Positions 8,590-16,924 of a DNA stretch of 64,000 nucleotides are shown here, in pieces (position 1 is the stretch's first letter; each line of letters opens with the position of its first letter). Both the position numbers and the translations under genes were made by a program. The stretch lies in NCBI GenBank assembly GCA_013289855.1, contig JABCZD010000004.1, positions 372,001 through 436,000 of the forward strand. The letters run 5' to 3'. Origin of the DNA: Acidobacteriota bacterium (GTDB taxonomy: Bacteria > Acidobacteriota > Terriglobia > Acidiferrales > UBA7541). The notes beneath the pieces are model-generated. The model had not been told where the DNA came from and did not search any database. It saw only the letters and a program-made list of their open reading frames with translations.

Positions 8590-8949
8590 ATGGGTAGAAC
8601 CGTCCCTACATTTGTTCAATTGATTCAACAGGCCGCGGAGCGCTGGACAAAATTCCGGCGCGCTCTGCGGCGCGAAGACCACGAGCATTTCGACCGCCTC
8701 TTTGTCCGTGTGCGCTATTACACGCAGGCCGCTACCTACCAGTGTCACGATAACCCGATGGAGGCCATTCTGCTTTCCATCGCCCTCGACCAGGAAAAAC
8801 GGCTTAACGCCGTGGAGAAAGTTCTGCAGAACGCGGGGGTGCTGTGTGACATTGCGGCAAGGATGGATTCTCGACCTCTACCCGAACCAGCACGGGATGA
8901 CATTGTGGCTGATCGACCGGAACCAGTCGCACTACCGTTTGACCGATAG
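8590..8949 (+). CDS. Small conserved protein upstream of DNA polymerase, 119 aa
   Basis: A clear ribosome-binding site (GAGG) precedes ATG 8590. The first 85 residues are helical and charged, with an R-R-A-L-R-R-E-D run and an N-P-M-E-A-I-L-L-S-I-A-L-D-Q-E-K-R helix; the tail is Pro/Arg-rich. No known fold was recognised. It overlaps the polymerase start by about 100 bases in another frame, which is long for a natural overlap, so the last 35 residues may be translated read-out rather than conserved sequence. Its place between the RecA-like and polymerase genes suggests an accessory factor for the polymerase. Confidence 0.55.
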   Translation: MGRTVPTFVQLIQQAAERWTKFRRALRREDHEHFDRLFVRVRYYTQAATYQCHDNPMEAILLSIALDQEKRLNAVEKVLQNAGVLCDIAARMDSRPLPEPARDDIVADRPEPVALPFDR

Positions 8950-11128
8950 CTTCGCGCCGGCGTTTTATGTTTCGGGGGACCACGAACGACTCGTCCAGTT
9001 GCGGGAGGCTGCTCAACATCAATGCACAGAACTGCGTACGCGCTTCACCGAGCGCACGGACTTGTGGCTCAATGCGCCACGCACCGTCCTTGAAGTTTCC
9101 GTTCTCTGTCCCACCGATTTTATGGGCTGGGGGCGCTGGGTCCACAAGCGCGACTCGCGGTTGCAGCTCTACAACAGCGACCTTATGGTCGCGTCGCTCT
9201 ACTGTTGGGAGAAACGAATCTTCCCGCTGGCGTACGTCGAAGTCGAAAGCGACGACGAGGGGAAAATTCAATCCATCGAATGCCGCGATGATGAATGGGC
9301 TCTCAATTATGAAATGCCACCCCTCAAGATCATGCAGATTCGGCTCGCTGGACTATCGCGGATCGATCCCACGCACGGCCGCCGCGCCGCGCTCGAAATT
9401 GAAATGGATGGGACGTGCTGGGAACTCGACGAGGCAGGCGAACCTCCCGCGCTGGGATTTGCGCGATTGGTCAAGCGGCAAGACCCCGACGTGATCCTTT
9501 CCGAATGGGGCGATTCCACCATTCTCCCGCTGCTTCGCCAGCAGGCCGAACGCTTGAAGTTTTCACTGCCCTTGAACCGCGATGAGTCAGCATCTGTCCA
9601 ACAGTCGAAGGGACGCAGTTACACTAGCTACGGAAGAATTTTGTTCAAGGCGAGTGCGACGACCCTTTTTGGCCGTATCCATGTGGACAAGCAGAATTCG
9701 TTCATTTCAGAGAAGTGCGATTTTGCCGGGCTTTGGGAACTCGCCCGCATCACGAAACTTCCCATTCAATACTCGGCTAGAACAACGACAGGGACCGGCA
9801 TCTCTTACATGCAGATGGAACTCGCCCATCGCGACGGCGTGCTAATTCCCGAACAGAAAGCCGAACCTGAAGATCCCAAGCATCCCGATGAACTTCTGTG
9901 CGCCGACCGCGGCGGACTCGTCTTCGTGCCTAAACTTGGCTTCACCGCAAATGTTGCCGAACTCGACTTCGTGAGCCAGTTTCCCAGCATCATGGCGCGA
10001 TTCAACATCTCGCCCGAAACCGTCAACTGCCCGTGCTGCCCCGATGCTCCGCGCATTCCCGAACTAGGCTATCGCATCTGCGAAAAAAGGCGCGGCATCA
10101 CCAGCCGCGTTGTCGAACGTTTGATTGTCAAGCGTGGCGAACTAAAGAAATTGCAGAAGACTTCTCCGCCCGACGCCGCGTTGCGTTTCAAACTGCAACG
10201 CGATTCCATGAAATGGCTTCTCGTCTGCTGTTTTGGCTATACAGGTTATAAGAACGCACGATTCGGAAAAATCGAGGCCCACGAAGCGATCAATGCGGTC
10301 GCGCGAGAGACTCTTCTCGTCGCAAAAGAGATTGCCGAAAACGATGGGTTTCAACTCATCCATGCTTTGGTGGACTCCCTCTATGTCTGGAAGGAAGGGG
10401 CGACAAGGGAAGACTTCGAGCGGTTGGCTGGCGAAATCGAAACAAAAACGCGGCTTCCTCTCGCGATTGAGTCCGTTTATCGCTACGTTGTGTTTCTTCC
10501 TTCGAAGCAATATGCCGACGTGCCCGTACCGAATCGATTTTTTGCCGTTGGCGAGGACGGCGAATTGAAAGTGCGCGGCCTCGAATGCCGCCGCCATGAC
10601 ACGGCACCGTTGCTGAAACGGATGCAGCACGAAGCATTGGCGATCCTCGCGGAAGCACACGATTTTGAATCCTACAGTCACAAGATCGAGGCAGCACGGA
10701 TGGTTCTAGCGGATTACCAGGAGCGCCTTTCGAGCGGAGATGTGGATATCCGCGACCTCATCGTCAGCAAACGCATCACGAAAGAGCCGCGTGACTACCA
10801 GAAGGCCGGTGTCACGGCGATTGCCGCGCAGCAACTCTTCGGCAGCGGCGTAAAGCTCCGGCCCGGACAAACCGTCGAATACGTCATTACGGATAGTGAC
10901 TCACCCGTACCGAATGACCGCGTTCGGGCCTTTGCGCTATGGGAAGGATGGTTCGGCTACGACCGCAAGAAATATGCGGCGATGCTGCGAGAAGCGTTTG
11001 AACCATTTATCCTGTGCCTGCCAAAGACGGCCGAAGAGCATCTTTTGACCGATTCGCTTACCGAAGAAGAACTCAAACGGTTTCCTCTCTTTGCTCCCTT
11101 GGCCCTTCTTCGCCCGTTCAAAGTTTGA
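8846..11128 (+). CDS. Family B DNA polymerase, about 760 aa
   Basis: The polymerase motifs are recognisable. Motif A is D374-F-V-S-Q-F-P-S-I, motif B has the K-x-x-x-(N/C)-x-x-Y-G pattern in the K-W-L-L-V-C-C-F-G-Y-T-G-Y segment, and motif C is L-V-D510-S. The usual D-T-D therefore retains its second, catalytic Asp while the first is replaced by Leu. The N-terminal 250 residues correspond to the 3'-5' exonuclease region, but its acidic motifs are diverged (L-E-I-E at ExoI, an E-W-G-D at ExoII), so proofreading is uncertain. I set the start at GTG 8846, preceded by a G-rich ribosome-binding site; the open frame continues upstream only as non-coding-looking sequence. Such enzymes replicate phages, plasmids and some integrative elements; here it heads the element's replication module. 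Confidence 0.85.
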   Translation: MTLRQGWILDLYPNQHGMTLWLIDRNQSHYRLTDSFAPAFYVSGDHERLVQLREAAQHQCTELRTRFTERTDLWLNAPRTVLEVSVLCPTDFMGWGRWVHKRDSRLQLYNSDLMVASLYCWEKRIFPLAYVEVESDDEGKIQSIECRDDEWALNYEMPPLKIMQIRLAGLSRIDPTHGRRAALEIEMDGTCWELDEAGEPPALGFARLVKRQDPDVILSEWGDSTILPLLRQQAERLKFSLPLNRDESASVQQSKGRSYTSYGRILFKASATTLFGRIHVDKQNSFISEKCDFAGLWELARITKLPIQYSARTTTGTGISYMQMELAHRDGVLIPEQKAEPEDPKHPDELLCADRGGLVFVPKLGFTANVAELDFVSQFPSIMARFNISPETVNCPCCPDAPRIPELGYRICEKRRGITSRVVERLIVKRGELKKLQKTSPPDAALRFKLQRDSMKWLLVCCFGYTGYKNARFGKIEAHEAINAVARETLLVAKEIAENDGFQLIHALVDSLYVWKEGATREDFERLAGEIETKTRLPLAIESVYRYVVFLPSKQYADVPVPNRFFAVGEDGELKVRGLECRRHDTAPLLKRMQHEALAILAEAHDFESYSHKIEAARMVLADYQERLSSGDVDIRDLIVSKRITKEPRDYQKAGVTAIAAQQLFGSGVKLRPGQTVEYVITDSDSPVPNDRVRAFALWEGWFGYDRKKYAAMLREAFEPFILCLPKTAEEHLLTDSLTEEELKRFPLFAPLALLRPFKV

Positions 11129-11190
11129 TTTGTTCCTGCAGCACACGACCCACACGACGATCCCAAGATTTACAAAACCTCACCTTCCAT

Positions 11191-11206
11191 CGGTAGGTTC
11201 CTACCG
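11191..11206. promoter_or_regulatory. Short palindrome after polymerase gene
   Basis: CGGTAGG (11191-11197) and CCTACCG (11200-11206) are complementary around two bases. The two-base loop is too tight for an intrinsic terminator, and no T-run follows directly, so a protein-binding site is more likely. Confidence 0.3.
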
Positions 11207-11226
11207 GAACTGTCTTTTCTCCTCAG

Positions 11227-11364
11227 TGCCCTTCCTGCGAGAAGACTGCGCCTAGACCGCCCGCTTCTTCTGTCAAGGGTCTTCGCTTCGCTCCGATGAA
11301 CGCGAACCCCACGCGCCCTTGACAGCGCGGGCGGCTAGGCGCCGGGGACCTCTCAGGAAGGGCA
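11227..11364. other. Large nested stem-loop structure in the replication module
   Basis: Three nested perfect or near-perfect stems occupy the gap between polymerase and the next gene. TGCCCTTCCTG (11227-11237) pairs with 11354-11364. GCGCCTAG plus CCGCCCGC (11248-11264, one bulged A at 11256) pair with 11327-11342. TGTCAAGGG (11271-11279) pairs with 11316-11324. A smaller TTCGC/GCGAA stem (11283-11287 with 11302-11306) sits in the apical loop. Together they give about 36 paired positions in 138 bases, far beyond chance. It could be a structured RNA, a replication origin or a palindromic mobile element; strand is not decided. The rest of 11129-11434 shows no gene. Confidence 0.55.
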
Positions 11365-11434
11365 TTTGTTTTCTATGCACCGCTCCGCGTTGCCTTGAAA
11401 GCAAAAAATAAAACCCTTCAAAGGAGTTCTTCTC

Positions 11435-11728
11435 ATGCAGCAAACCAGACAACAACCCTTGTTTTCAATCGGCCAACTCGTAGCCACACCCGGCGCGTTG
11501 GCCGCTCTTGCAAAGGCAGGACAAACCCCGCTGGAGTTCCTAGCTCGCCATATTCGCGGCGATTGGGGCGAATTGACCGAGGAAGACCGCAGGGAAAACC
11601 AACTCAGTCTCGAACGCGGTTTTCGGCTCCTGAGCAGCTATCGCACCAATGCAGGCGACGCCAAATTGTGGGTCATCACCGAAGCCGACCGCAGCGTGAC
11701 CACGATTCTTTTGCCAGAAGAGTATTAA
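11435..11728 (+). CDS. Small plasmid/ICE-associated protein, 97 aa
   Basis: This resembles a small conserved protein common on plasmids and ICEs. The recognisable parts are L-V-A-T-P-G-A-L near residue 15, an R-H-I-R-G-D-W-G-E-L segment near 40, and the C-terminal W-V-I-T-E-A-D-R-S-V-T-T-I-L-L-P-E-E-Y. The function of that family is not established. A strong ribosome-binding site (AAAGGAG) precedes ATG 11435. It lies 35 bases before the DNA ligase gene, so the two are probably one transcript. Confidence 0.75.
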   Translation: MQQTRQQPLFSIGQLVATPGALAALAKAGQTPLEFLARHIRGDWGELTEEDRRENQLSLERGFRLLSSYRTNAGDAKLWVITEADRSVTTILLPEEY

Positions 11729-11763
11729 ACATTTCGAGAATTCACAAAAAAAGGAGAAAACAA

Positions 11764-12912
11764 ATGAACACGAAAGAAGCACTGAAATCGTTGCCAAAGT
11801 ACGTGAAGGAGACAGAAACAATTGAGTTGTATTTCCAGCAAGGTAGTTCAGACAAGGTGTATCACCTCCAATTGGAAAGCGTTGAAGGACAGTGGTCGGT
11901 CAATGCGCAATGGGGGCGGCGTGGTTCAGCTTTGCAAAGCGATACGAAGGTGAGCAGCGTCGCTTATGAAGAAGCTAAGCGCGTCTATGACCGAATCATT
12001 CGAGAAAAGACGGGCAAGGGTTATCGAATCGCGCAGGCAGCGACCCACGGCGCTACGACTATTTCCGTCGGGCTGCCTTCCAAAGAGCATTCCGGTCACG
12101 TACCGGAATTGCTGACCCCCATCGAGGAACCCGAGGCGTTGCAGTTGGTACAGGACGCGTCTTGGTGGTTCCAACAGAAGTTCGATGGGCGACGACTGGC
12201 CGTGCAAAAAAAGGACGGGGAATATTCGGGAATCAATAAACTCGGCCAGCTTATTCCAATCGATACTCGGCTAACGAAATGCCTAGAGTCAGTGCAAGCG
12301 CAAACCTTCCTCGTAGACGGTGAAATCACCGATTCGCGGTTCCATCTCTGGGACTTGCTCGACATAGACGGAACTGACCTGCGGATTCAGCCATACGAAA
12401 TCCGCTACGCACGTCTTGGCCTCGTGTTCCGAGGGGTGGACGAGGCACTCCGCGTTTGCGAGACGGCCATGACACCGAAAGCAAAGCGGTCCTTCGTGAA
12501 AGCCATGCACGAATCTCGCGCCGAAGGGTTCGTTTGCAAAAACCGGAACTCGGCGTATGCGGGAGGACGCGCAGGGCAGCACTTCAAATACAAATTTGTC
12601 ACAACTTCTTCCTTCATCGTCGGCCCCAAGCCAGCAGCAAAAGCCGCCGATGAACACCGCTCCATCGCTCTCTATCTGTTAGAGGAAAACCGCCAGCGCT
12701 TTATGGGCACTGTGGGAGTGCCGGAGCGTTACGCGATTCCCCGCGAGGGACAGATCGTTGAGATTCGATACCTCTACTGCCATCCCGGAGCCGATGGAAA
12801 GCTCATCCAGGCGAAGTATTTCGGCAAGATTCGCAACGACGTAGCGATAGGCGACTGCTCGGCGAGTCAGTTGAAACTCAAAGCCGATGAGACCGACACG
12901 ACCGAACCCTGA
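11764..12912 (+). CDS. ATP-dependent DNA ligase with N-terminal WGR domain, 382 aa
   Basis: Residues 15-85 form a WGR domain (I-E-L-Y-F-Q-Q-G-S-S-D-K then Q-W-G-R-R-G), a nucleic-acid-binding module. The nucleotidyltransferase domain follows: motif I K139-F-D-G-R-R carries the adenylated lysine, motif III-like F-L-V-D-G-E-I, motif IV E-G-F-V-C-K, motif V F-K-Y-K-F. The last 90 residues fit an OB-fold. ATG 11764 follows a strong AAAGGAGAAAA site. It should seal nicks made during replication or transfer of the element. The leader before this start is almost identical to the one before the ParB gene, which points to shared translational signals within the module. Confidence 0.88.
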   Translation: MNTKEALKSLPKYVKETETIELYFQQGSSDKVYHLQLESVEGQWSVNAQWGRRGSALQSDTKVSSVAYEEAKRVYDRIIREKTGKGYRIAQAATHGATTISVGLPSKEHSGHVPELLTPIEEPEALQLVQDASWWFQQKFDGRRLAVQKKDGEYSGINKLGQLIPIDTRLTKCLESVQAQTFLVDGEITDSRFHLWDLLDIDGTDLRIQPYEIRYARLGLVFRGVDEALRVCETAMTPKAKRSFVKAMHESRAEGFVCKNRNSAYAGGRAGQHFKYKFVTTSSFIVGPKPAAKAADEHRSIALYLLEENRQRFMGTVGVPERYAIPREGQIVEIRYLYCHPGADGKLIQAKYFGKIRNDVAIGDCSASQLKLKADETDTTEP

Positions 12913-13022
12913 GCACGAGCGGACGACCGCACCGATGAACCTGCCAAACCGAACCCTCACAACAATTCTTTAGCCCGATGACTTTTGAGATTGATGAAGA
13001 TTCACAAAAAAGGAGAAACACG

Positions 13023-14618
13023 ATGAGCACCACAGAAGTAGTGAAGTCCGCGAAAGAGTACATGAACGTTCCGATTGCGGAGTTGATTGAATCGAGTACG
13101 AATCCGCGCAAGGTTTTTGACCAATCGTTCCTTGAGGAACTTGCAGTCAGCATTCGCAATAAGGGCATTCTGTCGCCCCTGCTAGTGCGGCCAGTGAACA
13201 ACCATCTGGAAATCGTGGCAGGCGCGCAACGCTACCGTGCAGCGAAGCTAGCGGGATTGGAAGTGGCTCCTATCCGGCTGCAAAACCTGTCCGACTTGGA
13301 GGCCCAAGAGGTTCAACAAATTGAAAATGTGCAACGCAAAGACGTGCATCCCTTCGAGGAGGCGCAAGGTTATCGCACGCTTCTCGGGTTCGAAGGGGCT
13401 AACTACACGATTGAAAAACTTGCTGCCCGAATCGGAAAACGCCCGGACGACGTGGCCGAAAGACTAAAGCTATTGGACTTAACCGAACCAGTAGCAAACG
13501 CGTTCCTCGCCGGACACATCGGCTTGGGTCATGCGTTGCTGATTGCCAAGCTCGCAGCGGATGTTCAGGAGAAGGCATTGACGCATTGCTTCGACGGCTA
13601 CTACGGTGTGAACGACGCCGACCGGAGCCTTGTGCCCGTGAGCCGCTTGCAGGCGTGGATAGCGCAGAACATTTATCTTAGTCTCAAATCCGTCCCGTTC
13701 TCAAAAGACGATGAAAGCCTCGTGCCAGAAGCGGGCAGTTGCGCCAACTGCCCGAAGCGCACCGGATATAACAGGTTGCTTTTTTCCGAAGTCCGAGAGG
13801 ATTCCGACTCGTGCGCCGATGCCGCGTGTTTCAATCGCAAGCTCAACGCGCACATCGCACGGCGCGTTTCGAACATGCCGAATCTGGTGCAGATTTCCGA
13901 CAACTACAACACGACAGGTGAAACACCCATTCTCGCCCGTCGTAACTACGTCGAAGTCGTGACCCGGAAAAGCAAGAAGGGCAAGGAAGCAAGGCCCGAA
14001 GAAAAACTCTGTGGCCATTTGACCCCGGCCATTCACGCGGACGGAATGAACAAAGGGCGTCTCGTGAAAGTCTGCGCGGACCCGACGTGCAAGATTCATT
14101 TTGGAGACCGGCAGCAGGAAGCAAAACAGCGGCTTCAATGGAAGGCGGAAAAGACCGCTGCCAACCGGAAGGCGAAAGAAACGCTCGCCTTCCGGCACCG
14201 CCTTCTGGCCGACGTGCTCAAGCGGGTAAAGCCGCAATTCGGAACCGAGGAACTACGCATGGTGGCGCAGTTTGTCGTGCGCTCGCTGTCGCACGAACTG
14301 GCGTCCCGCCTTGCCAAGCGCCACGGCTTGCAAAACCCGAAAGACGCCAATGATTGGCAAATGGCCGAGAAAGCGCGGACGCTTTACAAAAAAGCAGACG
14401 CGGCGGCACTGTCCGTTCTCATTTTCGAGTCCATGCTCATAAGCTCTGCCGGAAACGCGACCACAAACAAAGACGACGACCCGCTGGCGCACGCAGCCAG
14501 TCTCTACAAAATCGATACGAGGGCGTTGCGCGCTGCCGTTGCCAAAGCCGAGAAAGAGAAGGCGCAGAAAAAGAACAAAGCGGCCCGCAAGAAGGAGAGA
14601 ACCGCGCCCAAACCATAA
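13023..14618 (+). CDS. ParB/RepB/Spo0J-type nuclease-like partition protein, 531 aa
   Basis: Residues 12-105 form a ParB N-terminal domain: a S-T-N-P-R-K segment, L-V-R-P, G-A-Q-R-Y-R-A-A-K-L-A and the E-N-V-Q-R-K-D-V-H-P-F-E-E-A motif. A helix-turn-helix region follows, and the middle (about 235-290) holds Cys pairs (C-A-N-C-P, then C-A-D-A-A-C-F), a possible metal site seen in plasmid ParB proteins. The C-terminal 180 residues are basic and helical. ATG 13023 is preceded by AAGGAG; the frame opens earlier but without a good site. There is no adjacent ParA; the only ParA in the window is at 31802-32875. It likely serves partition or regulation of the excised element. Confidence 0.85.
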   Translation: MSTTEVVKSAKEYMNVPIAELIESSTNPRKVFDQSFLEELAVSIRNKGILSPLLVRPVNNHLEIVAGAQRYRAAKLAGLEVAPIRLQNLSDLEAQEVQQIENVQRKDVHPFEEAQGYRTLLGFEGANYTIEKLAARIGKRPDDVAERLKLLDLTEPVANAFLAGHIGLGHALLIAKLAADVQEKALTHCFDGYYGVNDADRSLVPVSRLQAWIAQNIYLSLKSVPFSKDDESLVPEAGSCANCPKRTGYNRLLFSEVREDSDSCADAACFNRKLNAHIARRVSNMPNLVQISDNYNTTGETPILARRNYVEVVTRKSKKGKEARPEEKLCGHLTPAIHADGMNKGRLVKVCADPTCKIHFGDRQQEAKQRLQWKAEKTAANRKAKETLAFRHRLLADVLKRVKPQFGTEELRMVAQFVVRSLSHELASRLAKRHGLQNPKDANDWQMAEKARTLYKKADAAALSVLIFESMLISSAGNATTNKDDDPLAHAASLYKIDTRALRAAVAKAEKEKAQKKNKAARKKERTAPKP

Positions 14619-14648
14619 ACTGCTCGCAATTAGCGCAACCGCAAGACC

Positions 14649-14690
14649 GAACGGGGCCATCCTTCACTGGACGGCCCCGTTCTCCTCACT
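14649..14690 (+). terminator. Intrinsic terminator after ParB gene
   Basis: GAACGGGGCC (14649-14658) pairs perfectly with GGCCCCGTTC (14673-14682), with an extra TCC/GGA inner pairing, and is followed by a pyrimidine-rich TCTCC tract. It lies 30 bases after the ParB stop. Confidence 0.6.
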
Positions 14691-15290
14691 CTTCCGCACA
14701 TCGCAAAATCCCCCGCGTCAAGGAAGCCCCTCGGTTGCAAGTTCGACTCAGGGTTTGGACGCTCGGGCAGGTCTCACCAGTCGCGGCCACTGCCGCCACC
14801 GAGGAAATGTCCAGCTTCCTATGCGAAATCGAAACGCCTAGTTCCCGCCGTGCGCATTGTTTCTCCCTTTGCCTCTCCTCTCCGACTCCCGACGATCCTC
14901 GACATAGGACTCGCCCATTCCCTTTGTCGCCTCCCGCAAGGCCATCCCGACGATGCGATGCACTGAGCCTTGCTCGTCCTTGGTCCACCAGCAGGCGCTC
15001 CGAGAGGATGGCGAGTGTCCCGTGTGGATTGTGCTTTCCGTTTCCCGAAAAAGAGTTCGCCTTCAACTCGCACATGGTCTCCATTCCACCCTTTTCATTG
15101 GGCACGGCTTCGGGGGAATTCCTGCGCCCTGCGGCTTCGGGTCTTCTGCTTTTCCGTTTCCTCCCAAAAACTCTTCGCGAACATCAGCAAAGACTTTTTG
15201 TGCCCCTCCCGAAACGCAGACCCTCGTCTTGGGAGCAGACCCCTCTCGCTTTCGAGTGCCCCAATTACAAGGGCAAAGGAGACTCAGCAA
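14691..15290 (+). other. Long gene-free, pyrimidine-rich interval before SSB
   Basis: About 600 bases without a supportable gene on either strand; the open frames present lack ribosome-binding sites and protein-like composition. The part from about 14850 to 14940 is markedly C/T-rich, and a CTCCC/GGGAG pairing is possible near 15205-15235. It may be a long leader, a promoter region or an untranslated RNA. No specific element recognised. Confidence 0.4.
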
Positions 15291-15701
15291 ATGTACGAGA
15301 ATCGCGTCGAACTAATGGGCTTTTTGGGTAAGAGCCCGGAAAGCAAATCCACAAAGAAAACGGGACGGACGCTCGCCATCCTCTCCCTCGCCACCAAGAC
15401 CTGGTGGAAGGACAAGGACGAGCAGCCGCAGGAAAAAACCGAGTGGCATCGCATCATCGTTTGGAATGGCCTCGCGGAATACGCGGCGGACAAACTGAAG
15501 AAGGGCGACCACTTGTATGTCGTAGGGACGCTCGTGAGCAACGTCTACGAGAAAGAGATCGGCAAAGGGAAGAACAAATCCAAAGCGCAGATCACGGCGT
15601 GGCAAATCAAGGCGTTTTCGATTCGCAAGCTGGACCGGAAGGAAACGGTGCCGACAGCGCCGGCGACGGAGAAAGCGCCGACCGAGGAGATTCCCTTCTG
15701 A
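15291..15701 (+). CDS. ssb: Single-stranded DNA-binding protein, 136 aa
   Basis: The OB-fold features of bacterial SSB are present: N-R-V-E-L-M-G-F-L at the start, S-L-A-T-K-T-W-W-K, then E-W-H-R-I-I-V-W and D-H-L-Y-V-V-G-T-L. The protein ends in the acidic-hydrophobic tip E-E-I-P-F that binds partner proteins. ATG 15291 follows AAAGGAG; the frame is open far upstream but that part does not look coding. Given the neighbouring polymerase and ligase genes this is probably the element's own SSB, separate from the chromosomal copy. A terminator follows. Confidence 0.92.
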   Translation: MYENRVELMGFLGKSPESKSTKKTGRTLAILSLATKTWWKDKDEQPQEKTEWHRIIVWNGLAEYAADKLKKGDHLYVVGTLVSNVYEKEIGKGKNKSKAQITAWQIKAFSIRKLDRKETVPTAPATEKAPTEEIPF

Positions 15702-15719
15702 ATCTTGCAACCGAGAAAT

Positions 15720-15746
15720 GGCTCTGGCTCTTGGCCGGAGCCTTTT
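15720..15746 (+). terminator. Intrinsic terminator after ssb
   Basis: GGCTCTGG (15720-15727) pairs with CCGGAGCC (15735-15742), with one G-T pair, and is followed by TTTT. It lies 18 bases after the ssb stop. Confidence 0.75.
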
Positions 15747-15924
15747 CTTGTGCTGACTGGTGGATTCTCCGGTCGAACCGAGCCAGTCACGCAACATAGG
15801 TTTCGAGCGTCGTCTTAAAACGCAGAAACGTTGCGCGCCGATTGCGATTCGCAGCGATGGGTGCGGAATATTGTGAGTCTGCCGAAAAGTTGTTTTCTCA
15901 ACTGATTAGCAGGGACAGTAACAG

Positions 15925-16743
15925 TCATTTTTCGCGCGATGTGTCGCGTCGCTCTGCTGTTCTCTCCCCGACAATCCGCATGGTCACGCCGGTTACCCTC
16001 CCGACGATTTCCGCCTGGGACGGGTAATCGAAACGCCTCACTTCCCGACGAGATTGCGGATGCGGGATGATGAGCAGTTGCCCCCGATCAACCTCACACC
16101 AACTACACACGTACCCCTCTCGCAGCTCCGTGAAGTAGATCGGCCGCTCATACTCCGTCGTCCATTTCACCGTACTGATTTTTCTTTGGCTCGCATCAAT
16201 CTGGACGAGAGAACCGGGGCGAATAAGTGGAAACAAAGTAAAATCCTCAAGGCCTACGTAGCCATACATGGACTTTCGCAGGTCGAGATGTTGCAACAGG
16301 CCAACAGGAACCTCGTCCCACTTCTCAACGACCCTCGCCAAAAGATTCGTCCTTTCAAAGCGAAAGCCAGGTTTGAATTCAACTGGAAGCGAAACCGTTT
16401 CCACTTCTTCTTCTCTCGCGTTGCTCAGGAGACGCGTCCTTGGCAAACCGAGAGACGCGCTGTCTCGGCTCAGATCTCCAATCTGAAGTCCAAAATGAGA
16501 TGCCACTTCCGTATATTTGCGATTGTAAATGGCACTTAATGAGTAGAGTTTGAACATTCCCGGTGTGAACTTACCGTTTTCGATGTCCGTGACCCAATTG
16601 TGCGACAGATAGAACTCGTGGTTCTGCTTATCTGTTGCGATCTTCTGACTAATTCTTTGTACGTCCCGTGTTGATAACCCGAGACGCACCCGCAGCGACT
16701 TCAGCCATTTCCCGGCAATCTGGTTCACTCTGCGAACTTCCAT
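15925..16743 (-). CDS. XRE-family regulator with LexA/S24-like C-terminal domain, 272 aa
   Basis: Residues 10-75 form a helix-turn-helix of the XRE type (G-K-W-L-K-S-L-R-V-R-L-G-L-S-T-R-D-V, then N-W-V-T-D-I-E-N-G). Residues 150-260 resemble the S24/LexA-like beta fold: L-I-R-P-G-S-L-V-Q-I-D, a Y-F-T-E-L-R-E-G-Y-V-C-S-W-C strand and the terminal V-G-R-V-T-G-V-T-M-R-I. A Ser-Lys cleavage dyad is not evident. It is divergent from the larger protein at 16925, which contains two copies of the same architecture. It probably acts as a transcriptional regulator for the neighbouring lasso cluster or element genes; the target is not shown. Confidence 0.7.
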   Translation of the reverse strand: MEVRRVNQIAGKWLKSLRVRLGLSTRDVQRISQKIATDKQNHEFYLSHNWVTDIENGKFTPGMFKLYSLSAIYNRKYTEVASHFGLQIGDLSRDSASLGLPRTRLLSNAREEEVETVSLPVEFKPGFRFERTNLLARVVEKWDEVPVGLLQHLDLRKSMYGYVGLEDFTLFPLIRPGSLVQIDASQRKISTVKWTTEYERPIYFTELREGYVCSWCEVDRGQLLIIPHPQSRREVRRFDYPSQAEIVGRVTGVTMRIVGERTAERRDTSREK

Positions 16744-16924
16744 TGGCGGGCATCCTATCTCTTGCAGTCAGTCAATGTCCAGCCACGTGCTCTATTTAGC
16801 TATATACGTCATTTCTAGTTTAGGACAAAAATATACCGAGTGGTCGCAACTGCGGCCACTGGCACGATTTGTTCCCTGCGGCTCACTGAGTCCCCTATAT
16901 CCAAACTCATCTCCGGGGAACCCC

